From contig CAMWMD010000001.1 of NCBI GenBank assembly GCA_947175265.1, forward strand, positions 124,001 through 188,000: a DNA stretch of 64,000 nt, in the 5' to 3' direction. The DNA comes from an uncultured Porphyromonadaceae bacterium. GTDB lineage: Bacteria; Bacteroidota; Bacteroidia; Bacteroidales; Muribaculaceae. The stretch's first letter is position 1. The number at the start of each line of letters is the position of its first letter. The notes beneath the pieces were generated by a model that was given only the letters and a program-made list of their open reading frames with translations, did no database searches and had not been told where the DNA came from. A program made the translations under genes and the position numbers. This document shows positions 16,416 through 24,712 of the stretch, one piece after another.

Positions 16416-16988
16416 TTAGAGGGGATTTTGGCCATCCTCTTCGTCTTTGAAAAGTTCGTTGTTATAATCAAGTTTATAGTAATGAGAAAGCAACGCAAGG
16501 AATTTAGAAATCTGGGCAGCCGCCTGTTTTGTCTCTTCAGAAATTTCCTTTCCCTGGAGACGGAGCATGAGAATACCGTATAGAGCATTGAAACAGGTCT
16601 CAATCTCGTCAGCCTTATTCTCACCCGATTTCGCCCTCAATTCCACGATAATGGGGAGAGTGTGGTAAAACTGGGCTGAATAAGAAGCGAATTTGGAGTC
16701 GCCGAGCAATCTCTTATGAAGGTCGTCAAGAGAGATGATGACATTCTTGTTGAGTTGTATATGACCGGATTTTACGGCGTCTTCCCTTCGCATCATGTCG
16801 ATAAGAGACTCATACCAATCCCTCATTTCCTTTTTCTGCGTTTCAGACAACCCCGAATACTTGTCGATTATATTAGCTTGAATTTTATCAATATCAAGAT
16901 CATAAGCCCTGATAAGGTCTTCAATCTGCCACATATAAAGAAGATATTCCGCTATGTTGTCTCTTTTCTTTGCTGATGCTGTAATCAT
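16416..16988 (-). CDS. DUF4924 family protein
   Basis: A 190-residue all-helical cytosolic protein. It starts ITASAKKRDNIAEYLLYMWQIEDLIRAYDLD, a segment characteristic of DUF4924, which I know only from Bacteroidales. It has no Cys and no visible catalytic motif; the C-terminus is acidic. Function is unknown. It is the first gene before prfC, with a consensus promoter only 16 bases upstream of its ATG. Confidence 0.8.
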   Translation of the reverse strand: MITASAKKRDNIAEYLLYMWQIEDLIRAYDLDIDKIQANIIDKYSGLSETQKKEMRDWYESLIDMMRREDAVKSGHIQLNKNVIISLDDLHKRLLGDSKFASYSAQFYHTLPIIVELRAKSGENKADEIETCFNALYGILMLRLQGKEISEETKQAAAQISKFLALLSHYYKLDYNNELFKDEEDGQNPL

Positions 16989-17004
16989 AATACAAAATTG
17001 AATG

Positions 17005-17036
17005 CAAAATTAATCATTATTACCAATAGAAACAAA
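17005..17036 (-). promoter_or_regulatory. Consensus promoter of DUF4924-prfC
   Basis: Minus strand: TTTG (17033-17036), 20-base spacer, TAATTTTG (17005-17012). Only 16 bases separate the -7 box from the ATG, so the leader is very short (about 10 bases). Confidence 0.68.
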
Positions 17037-17052
17037 TCCGTGAGCGCAACAA

Positions 17053-17481
17053 TTACTTTGCGGCGGATTTAGGAGAGGATTTAGTTGAATCAGAATGTCT
17101 GTCGTCAACATTTTTGTCAGGATGAGTGGTGACCGTGTCAATATCAAGGCCCTTAGGAGGAGCAATCTCCAGCACAGTCGGAGTCACAGGATCGCTGACA
17201 GGTGACGTTATTATGTGTTGGAATGACAGTTGGAAGAAACCGAGCACAATTGCACCGAGCAACAATTGCCCAATAAGACCAAAACTGAACTTATAGCATT
17301 TCTGCCTGAATCCATAGATCAGGCGTATCAAGGAAATAATCGCAATAAGTAAGAACAGGAGCCATGATATCCAAAATGAGAAAAGATTACAGCCGGTACA
17401 GATGTTTATCAGTAACGGAACAGTAAGGATCCACGATATTGTGAATAAAGTTTTGGAATGTGTGAAATTCGGTTTTTTCAT
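17053..17481 (-). CDS. Uncharacterised membrane protein with Ser/Lys-rich tail
   Basis: A 142-residue protein with three hydrophobic helices (about 12-28, 33-55 and 66-90). A polar tail of about 50 residues follows, rich in Pro, Asp, Ser and Lys (for example HPDKNVDDRHSDSTKSSPKSAAK). The cluster of Cys near residues 28-31 (NICTGC) sits at a helix end. I recognise no family. It diverges from the metallo-beta-lactamase-fold gene; the 66-bp gap holds a palindrome. Confidence 0.65.
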   Translation of the reverse strand: MKKPNFTHSKTLFTISWILTVPLLINICTGCNLFSFWISWLLFLLIAIISLIRLIYGFRQKCYKFSFGLIGQLLLGAIVLGFFQLSFQHIITSPVSDPVTPTVLEIAPPKGLDIDTVTTHPDKNVDDRHSDSTKSSPKSAAK

Positions 17482-17520
17482 AGTTGGATGTTTTAAATAT
17501 TAAACAAATTCAAGGCACCC

Positions 17521-17544
17521 GAAGTTGTAATATAAAACAACTTC
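17521..17544. repeat. Palindrome directly upstream of the MBL-fold hydrolase start
   Basis: A perfect inverted repeat GAAGTTGT-N8-ACAACTTC ending 3 bases before the ATG at 17548 and 39 bases upstream of the divergent gene. It may be an operator or an RNA hairpin covering the ribosome landing site. Its arms resemble the palindromes at 8465-8483 and near htpG. Confidence 0.5.
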
Positions 17545-17547
17545 TGA

Positions 17548-18339
17548 ATGAAAACACTCACTTATATCTGGCACGACTGCTTCATTTTCTCCACGCCACG
17601 TTTGTCGGTCATTTTTGATTATTGGAAAGACCCTCTTGCAGGGGACGGCGAACGACCATTATTCCTCTCCAGGTTGCCTAAAGACAGACCGCTTTATGTA
17701 CTCGTAAGCCATCATCATAAAGATCATTTTGTAAAAGAAATCTTTTCCTGGGCACAGGATTTTCCTCTGATACATTATATCATAAGCAAGGATACGGCCC
17801 GCCATGCGAGACATCTGATAAAGGGGGACAGCCTCTATAAGGGGTTCCGGCCGGAAGAAAGCCAAATTACGGTGTTAAAACCCGGAGATGTCTTTACGGA
17901 CTCCTTATTGAAGGTCGTGGCATTCGGATCTACAGATATAGGGAATTCTTATATGCTGGAGACAGAGGGTATGAATATATTCCATGCGGGAGATTTGAAC
18001 GCATGGCTGTGGAAAGATGAATCAAGCGAGGAGGAAGTGAAAGAAGCCCTTGATTGCTATTCGGAGATATTGAACACAATATATGACCATTATCCTGCAG
18101 TCGATATCGCCATGTTTCCCGTAGATTCCAGAATTGGCACCGGGTATTATACAGGCGCGAAGATGCTCGTTGACAAGATTGACGTCAGAAGGTTCTTCCC
18201 GATGCATTTCGGTCTGGGAGAGAAGGAGGACCAAACCTCATATATGGAAGATGCCAACAAGATCGAACTTTACGCAAACCAATCAAGAGGGGAATATATC
18301 TGTCTCCAGGCACCCTACAGCAAGTACGGTTTCAGTTGA
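17548..18339 (+). CDS. Metallo-beta-lactamase-fold hydrolase (UlaG-like)
   Basis: A 263-residue cytosolic protein with the metal motif HHHKDH (55-60), a further site in FHAGDLNAW and a C-terminal FPMHFG. The short N-terminus ending in LSVIFDYW and the lack of extra domains place it near the UlaG/L-ascorbate-6-phosphate lactonase-like MBL subgroup. The actual substrate is not predictable; members hydrolyse lactones, phosphodiesters or thioesters. The 3' end overlaps the convergent thioesterase gene by 8 bp. Confidence 0.85.
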   Translation: MKTLTYIWHDCFIFSTPRLSVIFDYWKDPLAGDGERPLFLSRLPKDRPLYVLVSHHHKDHFVKEIFSWAQDFPLIHYIISKDTARHARHLIKGDSLYKGFRPEESQITVLKPGDVFTDSLLKVVAFGSTDIGNSYMLETEGMNIFHAGDLNAWLWKDESSEEEVKEALDCYSEILNTIYDHYPAVDIAMFPVDSRIGTGYYTGAKMLVDKIDVRRFFPMHFGLGEKEDQTSYMEDANKIELYANQSRGEYICLQAPYSKYGFS

Positions 18340-19120
18340 CCCTTTTTGCTCTTACGACCCTTGCGAATAGAAGGGGTTCCTTATCAACCGCTTTTCTCAG
18401 AAGGAAAGATGACAGGTCGGAATCCTCATCATCAGAGCGGAGGAGTTGGGTGAGCATATCGTAACGGGCCTCGTGAAGGAAAGAGATCTCAAGGCGTCGG
18501 ACAAATGTCTCATCATGCTCGCGCAAAGAGAAACGGTTCATCAAAAGAGTGACGTATCTGACAGTGTTGACATGCCGGTAGAAATCGAGGTCACAATACT
18601 TGAATTTGTATTCAAATACCGGATGTGTGGCAGAGAGCGCACCTTTAGTGTTGCTTGACTCTCCGGGAAGAGTGATAGGGACATGTCGCGTCTGCTTTTC
18701 AATTGGCGGAACGGTGCCGAGAATCGCATCCTCCGGCAGATTGCAATTCGATAAGCCGACATTTGTGTGGGTCACTGTGTCCATGATCATCCAGACCGAT
18801 CTGGCATAACCGAAGACCCTACCGTCGGGAGAAGATATTTTGAAAGCTCTTTGCGAGAAATGCCTGTTGAAAGTCTCAATCCAAGTTGAGATTGTATAAT
18901 CTTCGTTTACCTTAGGATATTGATCCATCTCAATAGTTATTCTGGATAACACCCAACCGGCTTTAATGTCTCCCAGGGAGGGGTTGCCGATACCCAAAGA
19001 GTTAGCATGCGCGGTTGCTATGTCAATCAGTTTGGCAGTCAGAAGAGGAAGCGAAATCTCCTGCTCGGCATTTGTTTCGGCTGCACTTAAAAAATAGGTT
19101 TCACAATACAAACCATTCAT
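18332..19120 (-). CDS. Acyl-ACP thioesterase
   Basis: A 262-residue protein made of two hot-dog folds, as in FatA/FatB-type and bacterial acyl-ACP thioesterases. The first fold contains GWVLSRITIEMDQYPKVNEDYTISTWIETFNRHFSQRAF; the second begins YKFKYCDLDFYRHVNTVRYVTLLM, with the conserved HVN near the catalytic site. It releases free fatty acids from acyl-carrier protein in the cytosol. I start at the ATG at 19120: homologues begin here, and a -7 box (19208-19215) lies inside the longer frame reaching 19408. It diverges from tamL. Confidence 0.88.
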   Translation of the reverse strand: MNGLYCETYFLSAAETNAEQEISLPLLTAKLIDIATAHANSLGIGNPSLGDIKAGWVLSRITIEMDQYPKVNEDYTISTWIETFNRHFSQRAFKISSPDGRVFGYARSVWMIMDTVTHTNVGLSNCNLPEDAILGTVPPIEKQTRHVPITLPGESSNTKGALSATHPVFEYKFKYCDLDFYRHVNTVRYVTLLMNRFSLREHDETFVRRLEISFLHEARYDMLTQLLRSDDEDSDLSSFLLRKAVDKEPLLFARVVRAKRVN

Positions 19121-19207
19121 CGGATATATTTTATAAAGAAATTTCGGATAAACTTTCAACTTTGAGGGAATTTTCCCTTCAATGGTTACTCCCTCCGGTA
19201 TTAATGG

Positions 19208-19215
19208 CAAAATTA
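19208..19215 (-). promoter_or_regulatory. -7 box of the thioesterase gene
   Basis: Minus-strand TAATTTTG, exact match. No clear -33 element. The leader is about 85 bases to the ATG at 19120. Confidence 0.4.
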
Positions 19216-19227
19216 CAAAAAAATTAG

Positions 19228-19235
19228 TAACTTTG
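19228..19235 (+). promoter_or_regulatory. -7 box of tamL
   Basis: Plus-strand TAACTTTG, exact match, 12 bases from the opposing -7 box of the thioesterase gene. The leader is about 50 bases to the ATG at 19292. Confidence 0.45.
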
Positions 19236-19291
19236 CATATCTGAATGATAATAAAAGGGAAGAAAAGGAATGGAAATTTATTTTTTCCATA

Positions 19292-21661
19292 ATGAATCCT
19301 CGGAAAAATTTTTTTAACATCGAAAACTTGTTGCCACAAAGGAAAATAGTGAGTTCCATTGCTTCTGCGGTTATGCTGACTCTTTCGGGATGCAGCAGTA
19401 GCCGGCATGTCCCGGCAGGAAGTTACCTGCTTGACAAGGTAAGCATAGAAACGTCAGACAGCAACAAAACCATAGACACCCGCGAACTGGAAGTATATCT
19501 CCGGCAATTGCCCAATCACAAGATGCTATGGAGCATGAAATTCCGTCTTGGTGTGTATAATATGAGTGGAAACGACACTACGAAATGGTGGAACAGGTGG
19601 GTCAGAAAGTTAGGGGAACCACCTGTGATATATGATTCAATCCTTAAGGAAGCGAGCGAGGAGCAATTAAGGAAAGCGATGATCAATAAGGGGTACCTGA
19701 ATGCGAAGGTTACGGCAGATACGGTAAGGAATGATAAGAAGAGAAAGATAAGTGTCAATTATTCCATTCACCCCGGGAAACCATATATCATAAAGGATCT
19801 GCAATATAATTTTCCTGACTCCATTTTCAGGGAGATTGTCATGTCAGATTCAGGAAATTTTGTAGTTCGCAAGGGTGCGCCTCTTGATCGTACAGTCCTT
19901 GAGAAACAACGGGAAATCATAACCCAGAACCTAAGAAACAGGGGATATTACGGATTTGCCAAAGAGTTCATAACATTTAATGCGGACACTACCGAGGGAA
20001 GCAGGGATGTAGAACTGACGATGACTCTGAACCCACCTTATAAAGGGCCCTCTGCTCTTGCAACACACGAAAAGTATATTGTCAGAAAAATTGTCGTAAT
20101 TACCGACTATGATGCATCTTCGGAAGTAGCAATAAGAAACTACGCCTCTGAAGATAGCATAGATTATAAAGGTCTGACAATCCTGTATGGGAAGAAAAGA
20201 TACCTCAGGCCCGAAGTGATATACGAAAACTGCTTTATAAGAACGGGTGAGTCTTTCCGACAGAGTGAAGTAGAAAGGACCTACAGGGCACTCTCCAGAT
20301 TGAGTATATTGAAATTTAATAATATACGGTTCCTTCCCGCCGGTTCGTCAGGTAAGGATCAATTTCTGGATGCCTATATACTCCTTACTCCGGGAAGAAG
20401 CCAAAGTATCGCTGTAGAACTGGAAGGCACAAATTCTGAAGGAGACCTCGGAATGGCAGCCTCATTGACATATACCCATAGGAATGTTGGGAAGGGATCA
20501 GAGACATTAACGGGGAAAGTGAGAGGTGCATACGAATCCTTGAGCGGAGATCTCGAGGGTCTTATCCATGACCGCTATATGGAATATTCACTTGAGGCGG
20601 GACTGAATTTCCCCAAATTCAAGGCACCATTCCTCTCAGACAGATTCAAGAGAAAAGTAAACGCTACCACTGAACTGAATGTGTCGATGACCTATCAGGA
20701 GCGTCCGGAGTACACAAGAATCATCTCCACGGCGGGATGGTCGTACAAATGGATAAACAACAGGAACAAGAACCGATTCACGTTCACTCCCATAGACGTG
20801 AATTATGTCTATCTCCCTGAAAGCACCAACGATTTCATAAATGAAATCGCACCGGATAATCCACTCCTCAGATACAGTTATGAAGACCACTTCATCATGA
20901 GGATGGGATTCACATTCTACCGCTCAAATAAAAGAGGAGACAGCCCGATGGGGAGAAGTTTCCAAAGAAACATATACACAATCAGAACGAATGTGGAGAT
21001 AGCCGGAAACACACTTTTCCTTATCAACAGTGTCTTCAACCACCGGAGTGATTTCCGCACAAATCCTTATAAGATATTCGGAATACATTATTCCCAATAT
21101 TTCAAGATAAATGGAGATTATACCCTTTTAAGAAATGTCGATACCCGAAATTCGGTGTCCTTTCATGTCGGATTCGGAGTCGGATACCCTTACGCAAACT
21201 CTACAATACTTCCTTTCGAGAAGAGATTCTATGGAGGAGGAGCCAACGGAGTGAGAGGTTGGGCTGTAAGGACATTAGGACCGGGGAAATTCCCCGGAAA
21301 CAATTCTGTAAGTGATTTCATCAATCAATGTGGAGATATACGGCTTGATCTAAGTTTCGAATACAGGGCAAAACTATTCTGGATTCTTGAACTGGGAGCC
21401 TTTATCGATGCAGGCAACATCTGGACAATAAAGAATTATCCCAACCAGCCCGGAGGCTTCTTCAGGTTTGACAGTTTCTACAAAGAAATAGCAGCGGCTT
21501 ACGGGCTCGGGATAAGAATGGACTTCACTTACTTCCTCTTGAGATTTGACTTAGGGATGAAAGCATATAATCCTGCGGAAGGGAGCCGCCACTGGCCTTT
21601 GATTCATCCTGAATGGGGGAGAGACCGGGCTTTCCACTTTTCCATAGGATATCCTTTCTAA
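19292..21661 (+). CDS. tamL: Omp85-family outer-membrane lipoprotein (TamL/BamA-like)
   Basis: A 789-residue protein. The lipobox LSGC (Cys34) follows a hydrophobic signal, so it is a lipoprotein, as in the TamL variant of TamA found in Bacteroidetes. Residues 40-350 hold POTRA-like repeats (for example LRKAMINKGYLNAKVTADTV and LRNRGYYGFAKEFI). Residues 370-789 form the 16-strand barrel. The Omp85 signature FYGGGANGVRGWAVRTLGPG lies near 650-670, and the C-terminus ends in aromatic IGYPF. TamA/TamB-type systems help place proteins or lipids in the outer membrane. No tamB gene is adjacent; a HAD phosphatase gene follows after 15 bp. Confidence 0.88.
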   Translation: MNPRKNFFNIENLLPQRKIVSSIASAVMLTLSGCSSSRHVPAGSYLLDKVSIETSDSNKTIDTRELEVYLRQLPNHKMLWSMKFRLGVYNMSGNDTTKWWNRWVRKLGEPPVIYDSILKEASEEQLRKAMINKGYLNAKVTADTVRNDKKRKISVNYSIHPGKPYIIKDLQYNFPDSIFREIVMSDSGNFVVRKGAPLDRTVLEKQREIITQNLRNRGYYGFAKEFITFNADTTEGSRDVELTMTLNPPYKGPSALATHEKYIVRKIVVITDYDASSEVAIRNYASEDSIDYKGLTILYGKKRYLRPEVIYENCFIRTGESFRQSEVERTYRALSRLSILKFNNIRFLPAGSSGKDQFLDAYILLTPGRSQSIAVELEGTNSEGDLGMAASLTYTHRNVGKGSETLTGKVRGAYESLSGDLEGLIHDRYMEYSLEAGLNFPKFKAPFLSDRFKRKVNATTELNVSMTYQERPEYTRIISTAGWSYKWINNRNKNRFTFTPIDVNYVYLPESTNDFINEIAPDNPLLRYSYEDHFIMRMGFTFYRSNKRGDSPMGRSFQRNIYTIRTNVEIAGNTLFLINSVFNHRSDFRTNPYKIFGIHYSQYFKINGDYTLLRNVDTRNSVSFHVGFGVGYPYANSTILPFEKRFYGGGANGVRGWAVRTLGPGKFPGNNSVSDFINQCGDIRLDLSFEYRAKLFWILELGAFIDAGNIWTIKNYPNQPGGFFRFDSFYKEIAAAYGLGIRMDFTYFLLRFDLGMKAYNPAEGSRHWPLIHPEWGRDRAFHFSIGYPF

Positions 21662-21676
21662 TTTAAATTATGAGTT

Positions 21677-22336
21677 ATGAAGAAATTAGTAATTTTTGAT
21701 CTTGACGGTACGTTGCTCAATACAATTTTTGACCTTGGAGAAGCGAGTAATTACGCTTTGAGGAAAATGGGATTTGCCCAGCATCCTATTCCTGCCTATA
21801 ATTATATGGTGGGGAATGGCGTCAGGAAACTTATGGAAAGAGCCCAGCCGGATGCCGATCCGCAGACCATAGAGATGCTTTTAAAAGATTTCAGGGAATA
21901 CTATGATGATCACTGTACAGATGCCACCAAGCCATACGTTGGAATACCGGAGTTATTAAAAAATCTATCCTCAGAGGGAATAGATCTGGCAGTAGCATCT
22001 AACAAGTATCAGGCGGCAGTTGACAGGATTATCAAGTATTATTTTCCGGATATCCCGTTCATCGCCATTTTAGGACAAAATCCTGAACGCCCCCCGAAAC
22101 CAGATCCCTCAATAGTATTTGAAATATTGGAAAAACATCCGACGCCTAAAAATGAAGTGTTGTATGTAGGTGATTCCGGTGTGGATATGGAGACAGCAAG
22201 GAGGGCATGTGTGGAATCTGTGGGCGTCACATGGGGATTCCGGCCGACTTCGGAACTAAAAGAAGCTTATGCCGATCATATCGTGAGTGTCCCTGATGAA
22301 ATTATGAAAATAGCAAAAGAATCAGATCTGATATGA
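21677..22336 (+). CDS. HAD family phosphatase (phosphoglycolate phosphatase-like)
   Basis: A 219-residue HAD hydrolase: motif I FDLDGTLLNT (8-17), a helical cap typical of subfamily IA, motif II VASN, the motif III Lys in PPKPDPS and motif IV VGDSGVDMETA. The layout fits Gph-like phosphoglycolate phosphatases and pyrophosphatases, but the exact substrate is open. It lies 15 bases after tamL and is probably co-transcribed; a functional link to outer-membrane assembly is not evident. A GC-poor hairpin follows at 22354-22393. Confidence 0.85.
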   Translation: MKKLVIFDLDGTLLNTIFDLGEASNYALRKMGFAQHPIPAYNYMVGNGVRKLMERAQPDADPQTIEMLLKDFREYYDDHCTDATKPYVGIPELLKNLSSEGIDLAVASNKYQAAVDRIIKYYFPDIPFIAILGQNPERPPKPDPSIVFEILEKHPTPKNEVLYVGDSGVDMETARRACVESVGVTWGFRPTSELKEAYADHIVSVPDEIMKIAKESDLI

Positions 22337-22353
22337 TTTGATTTGCAAAAAGA

Positions 22354-22393
22354 GTAGAGAGGATAGAGCCATACGTGACACTATTCTCTCTAC
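22354..22393. terminator. Hairpin between the HAD and AmpG-like genes
   Basis: A 13-bp stem with one G-U pair (22354-22366 with 22381-22393) and 14-base loop between convergent genes. T tracts are weak. Confidence 0.5.
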
Positions 22394-22472
22394 ATTACCA
22401 TAAAACCGTAGATTCACATTACTTCAATATCAAAATATCTCTTTTGATTGCTTTAAATATTCGGGGAAAAGG

Positions 22473-23813
22473 TTAAATATTTTCGGGTTGCATGGTTTTC
22501 TTACCGAATTCCGGATTGATCTTTATTATCGAACAAACAGCGAGAGTGATAAGGCTTGACGCGAAAACAAGCCAGAAAAAGTTGATGAAGCCCTGTGGTC
22601 CAGAAATATTAAATAAATCTACAGCAGACACCCAGTCATGCAGAAAACCTGCAAACATGCCCGGAATCATCATCCCCATAGCCATAAACGCCGTACAGAA
22701 AGCGTAATGAGAGGTCTGACTTTCCCCACGGCTGAAAAAAATGAGATAGAGCATATAGGCAGAGAAGCCAAAACCATATCCAAACTGCTCGACAAAGACT
22801 GCAGACGAAATGAGGAACATGCTATCGGGACACCACATTGCAAGGAAACAGTAGAAAATGCAAGGCAAAGTCAGACTGAAAGCCATAGGCCACAACCATT
22901 TTTTCAAACCGCCTCTTGAAATCGCGAGGCCTCCGACAATACCACCTAAAAGGAGTGCGATAACACCGATTGTGCCATTAATAAAGCCGACTTGAGAGGT
23001 AGACAAACCCAAGCCTCCATCAATTTTAGGCGCCACCATGAAGGGTTGGACCAATTTTATACACAATGCCTCCGGTAGCCGATAGAGCAGCATAAACAAC
23101 AACGCGGGGATAATACCCTTCTTTCTGAAAAATGTGATGAAGGTCTCTATGAAGTCTTTAGCCAAACTTTTAACTGTGACATCCGGGAAGGGCTTATCGT
23201 CTGCAGGCTCGGGCATCTCCTTGTGATGGTAAAATGCCAGGATGAAAAAGAGTATCGAGAGTCCGGCAAAAGTGATACCCCAAGACATAGGGATGTTTCC
23301 GGTAGTCTCCTCCAACCAGCCAGCAAACATTACGAGGCCGCCTTGTCCGAATACACTTGCAATCCTATAGAACGTTGACCTTACTCCCACGAAGGCTGCC
23401 TGGTCATGCTGAGAAAGTTCAAGCATATAGAAGCCATCGGCGGCAATGTCATGGGTCGCGGAGAAAAAAGCCATGAGCCATAAGAACGCCAAAGTCAAAG
23501 AGAAGAAGAACTTCGTGGGAAGGAGGAATGCAACCATAGCCAACGCGATAGCAATAAACCACTGCATCGCTATGACCCATTTCCGTTTTGTGGAGAACAG
23601 GTCGACGAACGGACTCCAAAAAGGCTTAATCACCCAAGGTAAGTAAAGCCAACCAGTATAAAAGGCTAATTGCGACAAACTCACCCCCATGTTAAAATAC
23701 ATAATTACGGTAAGCGTGTTGACAGCAAAATAAGGAAGCCCTTCAGCGATATATAAGGTCGGAATCCATCTCCAGGGGGAAAGTCGTTCTCCTTTTTTAA
23801 TGATTGTATTCAT
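22473..23813 (-). CDS. AmpG-like MFS permease
   Basis: A 446-residue, 12-helix MFS transporter. The N-terminus PWRWIPTLYIAEGLPYFAVNTLTVIMYFNMGVS and the FFSATHDIAADGFY segment are characteristic of AmpG and related permeases, which import anhydromuropeptides or sugars across the inner membrane. It is the last gene of a four-gene operon. Its start overlaps the stop of the DUF4922 gene (ATGA, 23810-23813), so the two are translationally coupled. With an exported amidase at the head of the operon, uptake of peptidoglycan fragments is the likely role; the exact ligand is inference. Confidence 0.82.
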   Translation of the reverse strand: MNTIIKKGERLSPWRWIPTLYIAEGLPYFAVNTLTVIMYFNMGVSLSQLAFYTGWLYLPWVIKPFWSPFVDLFSTKRKWVIAMQWFIAIALAMVAFLLPTKFFFSLTLAFLWLMAFFSATHDIAADGFYMLELSQHDQAAFVGVRSTFYRIASVFGQGGLVMFAGWLEETTGNIPMSWGITFAGLSILFFILAFYHHKEMPEPADDKPFPDVTVKSLAKDFIETFITFFRKKGIIPALLFMLLYRLPEALCIKLVQPFMVAPKIDGGLGLSTSQVGFINGTIGVIALLLGGIVGGLAISRGGLKKWLWPMAFSLTLPCIFYCFLAMWCPDSMFLISSAVFVEQFGYGFGFSAYMLYLIFFSRGESQTSHYAFCTAFMAMGMMIPGMFAGFLHDWVSAVDLFNISGPQGFINFFWLVFASSLITLAVCSIIKINPEFGKKTMQPENI

Positions 23814-24712
23814 AATGTCAAGGCTACTTCAGAGTAAATTTGAATTATGTCTTCCTCGCTTAGATATCTGAAGTCTTTTTCTAACGGAGCAATCATAACA
23901 CCGGCCATGTCGACACACCCAGGACTTATCAAATGATGTTTTTCCCCTTCATCAAAATAGCATTGTGGCCTGTGGGCCTTGCGAGGTATGGAGATAAATC
24001 TTAGGTTTGATTCATTATCTATCCAGAAAAAAGTGTTGACCTTAGTATAATCGAACAAAAATCCTTCCGAGTCAGGGCCGCCAATATTCAATCCTGACAA
24101 AAGCGTTTTTCTTAAGTTGGCATCATCTTTAGCCAGCCCGGAATAAAAGAGGAAAGGGAGATGAAGGCCAAAACTATCTGACGAGATAACTTCCGAATCA
24201 GTGGATTTATGGTTCTCCTCCACAATCCTTATAAGGGGCAGTTCCTCCTTAAGCACAGCCTGGAGATGAAGATGGTCAGGCGCGGACGCACCGGCTTTAG
24301 CACCGTTGAAAAAGACTACCATTCCCGGAAGTTTCTCCGCCAACGTAACAATTTCCGCCGGTATGGCAGCCTGTGGCTGATGTTTTGCGGAGACAATGGT
24401 AAGGTGTACCGGGAAGATAGGGTAGGGATTGACAAGTAATTCCCAATCGGGCAAAATGTCGATCTTCAACTGCTCCACAGGACGATTCTTCTTACAGAGG
24501 AAGCATGGACGATCAGCAGGTCTACCGTTTGAAACAGATGCACCCGTAGAAACGATCCTTGCCGGATTGAATTGTATAGCCATTGGGAAATCTCCGACTT
24601 TCAGAGTTCTCCTCTCAACTTTTGACAGAGCATCATAATTCCTTTTAGCCAAAGGCCATAAGTCTAATTGCTCTTCGATAAAAGTGTAAATTTGATCCAA
24701 ACTGCTATTCAT
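23810..24712 (-). CDS. DUF4922 HIT/GalT-like nucleotidyltransferase or phosphorylase
   Basis: A 300-residue cytosolic protein. It carries a CFLC zinc-type pair (Cys70, Cys73), an NPYPIFPVHLTIVS strand (95-108) and the HIT-type active-site motif HLHLQ (147-151). This layout resembles GalT, Ap4A phosphorylase and GDP-hexose phosphorylases, which act through a nucleotidyl-histidine intermediate. The family (DUF4922) has no assigned reaction that I know of. I start at the ATG at 24712, giving an 8-bp overlap with the glycosyltransferase gene; ATG 24727 is also possible. The setting between a glycosyltransferase and AmpG suggests nucleotide-sugar chemistry on recovered wall fragments (inference). 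Confidence 0.78.
   Translation of the reverse strand: MNSSLDQIYTFIEEQLDLWPLAKRNYDALSKVERRTLKVGDFPMAIQFNPARIVSTGASVSNGRPADRPCFLCKKNRPVEQLKIDILPDWELLVNPYPIFPVHLTIVSAKHQPQAAIPAEIVTLAEKLPGMVVFFNGAKAGASAPDHLHLQAVLKEELPLIRIVEENHKSTDSEVISSDSFGLHLPFLFYSGLAKDDANLRKTLLSGLNIGGPDSEGFLFDYTKVNTFFWIDNESNLRFISIPRKAHRPQCYFDEGEKHHLISPGCVDMAGVMIAPLEKDFRYLSEEDIIQIYSEVALTL

Noticed and set aside
19121-19408. 96-residue N-terminal extension of the thioesterase
   Set aside because: It crosses both divergent -7 boxes and the tamL start, and homologues begin at the ATG at 19120.
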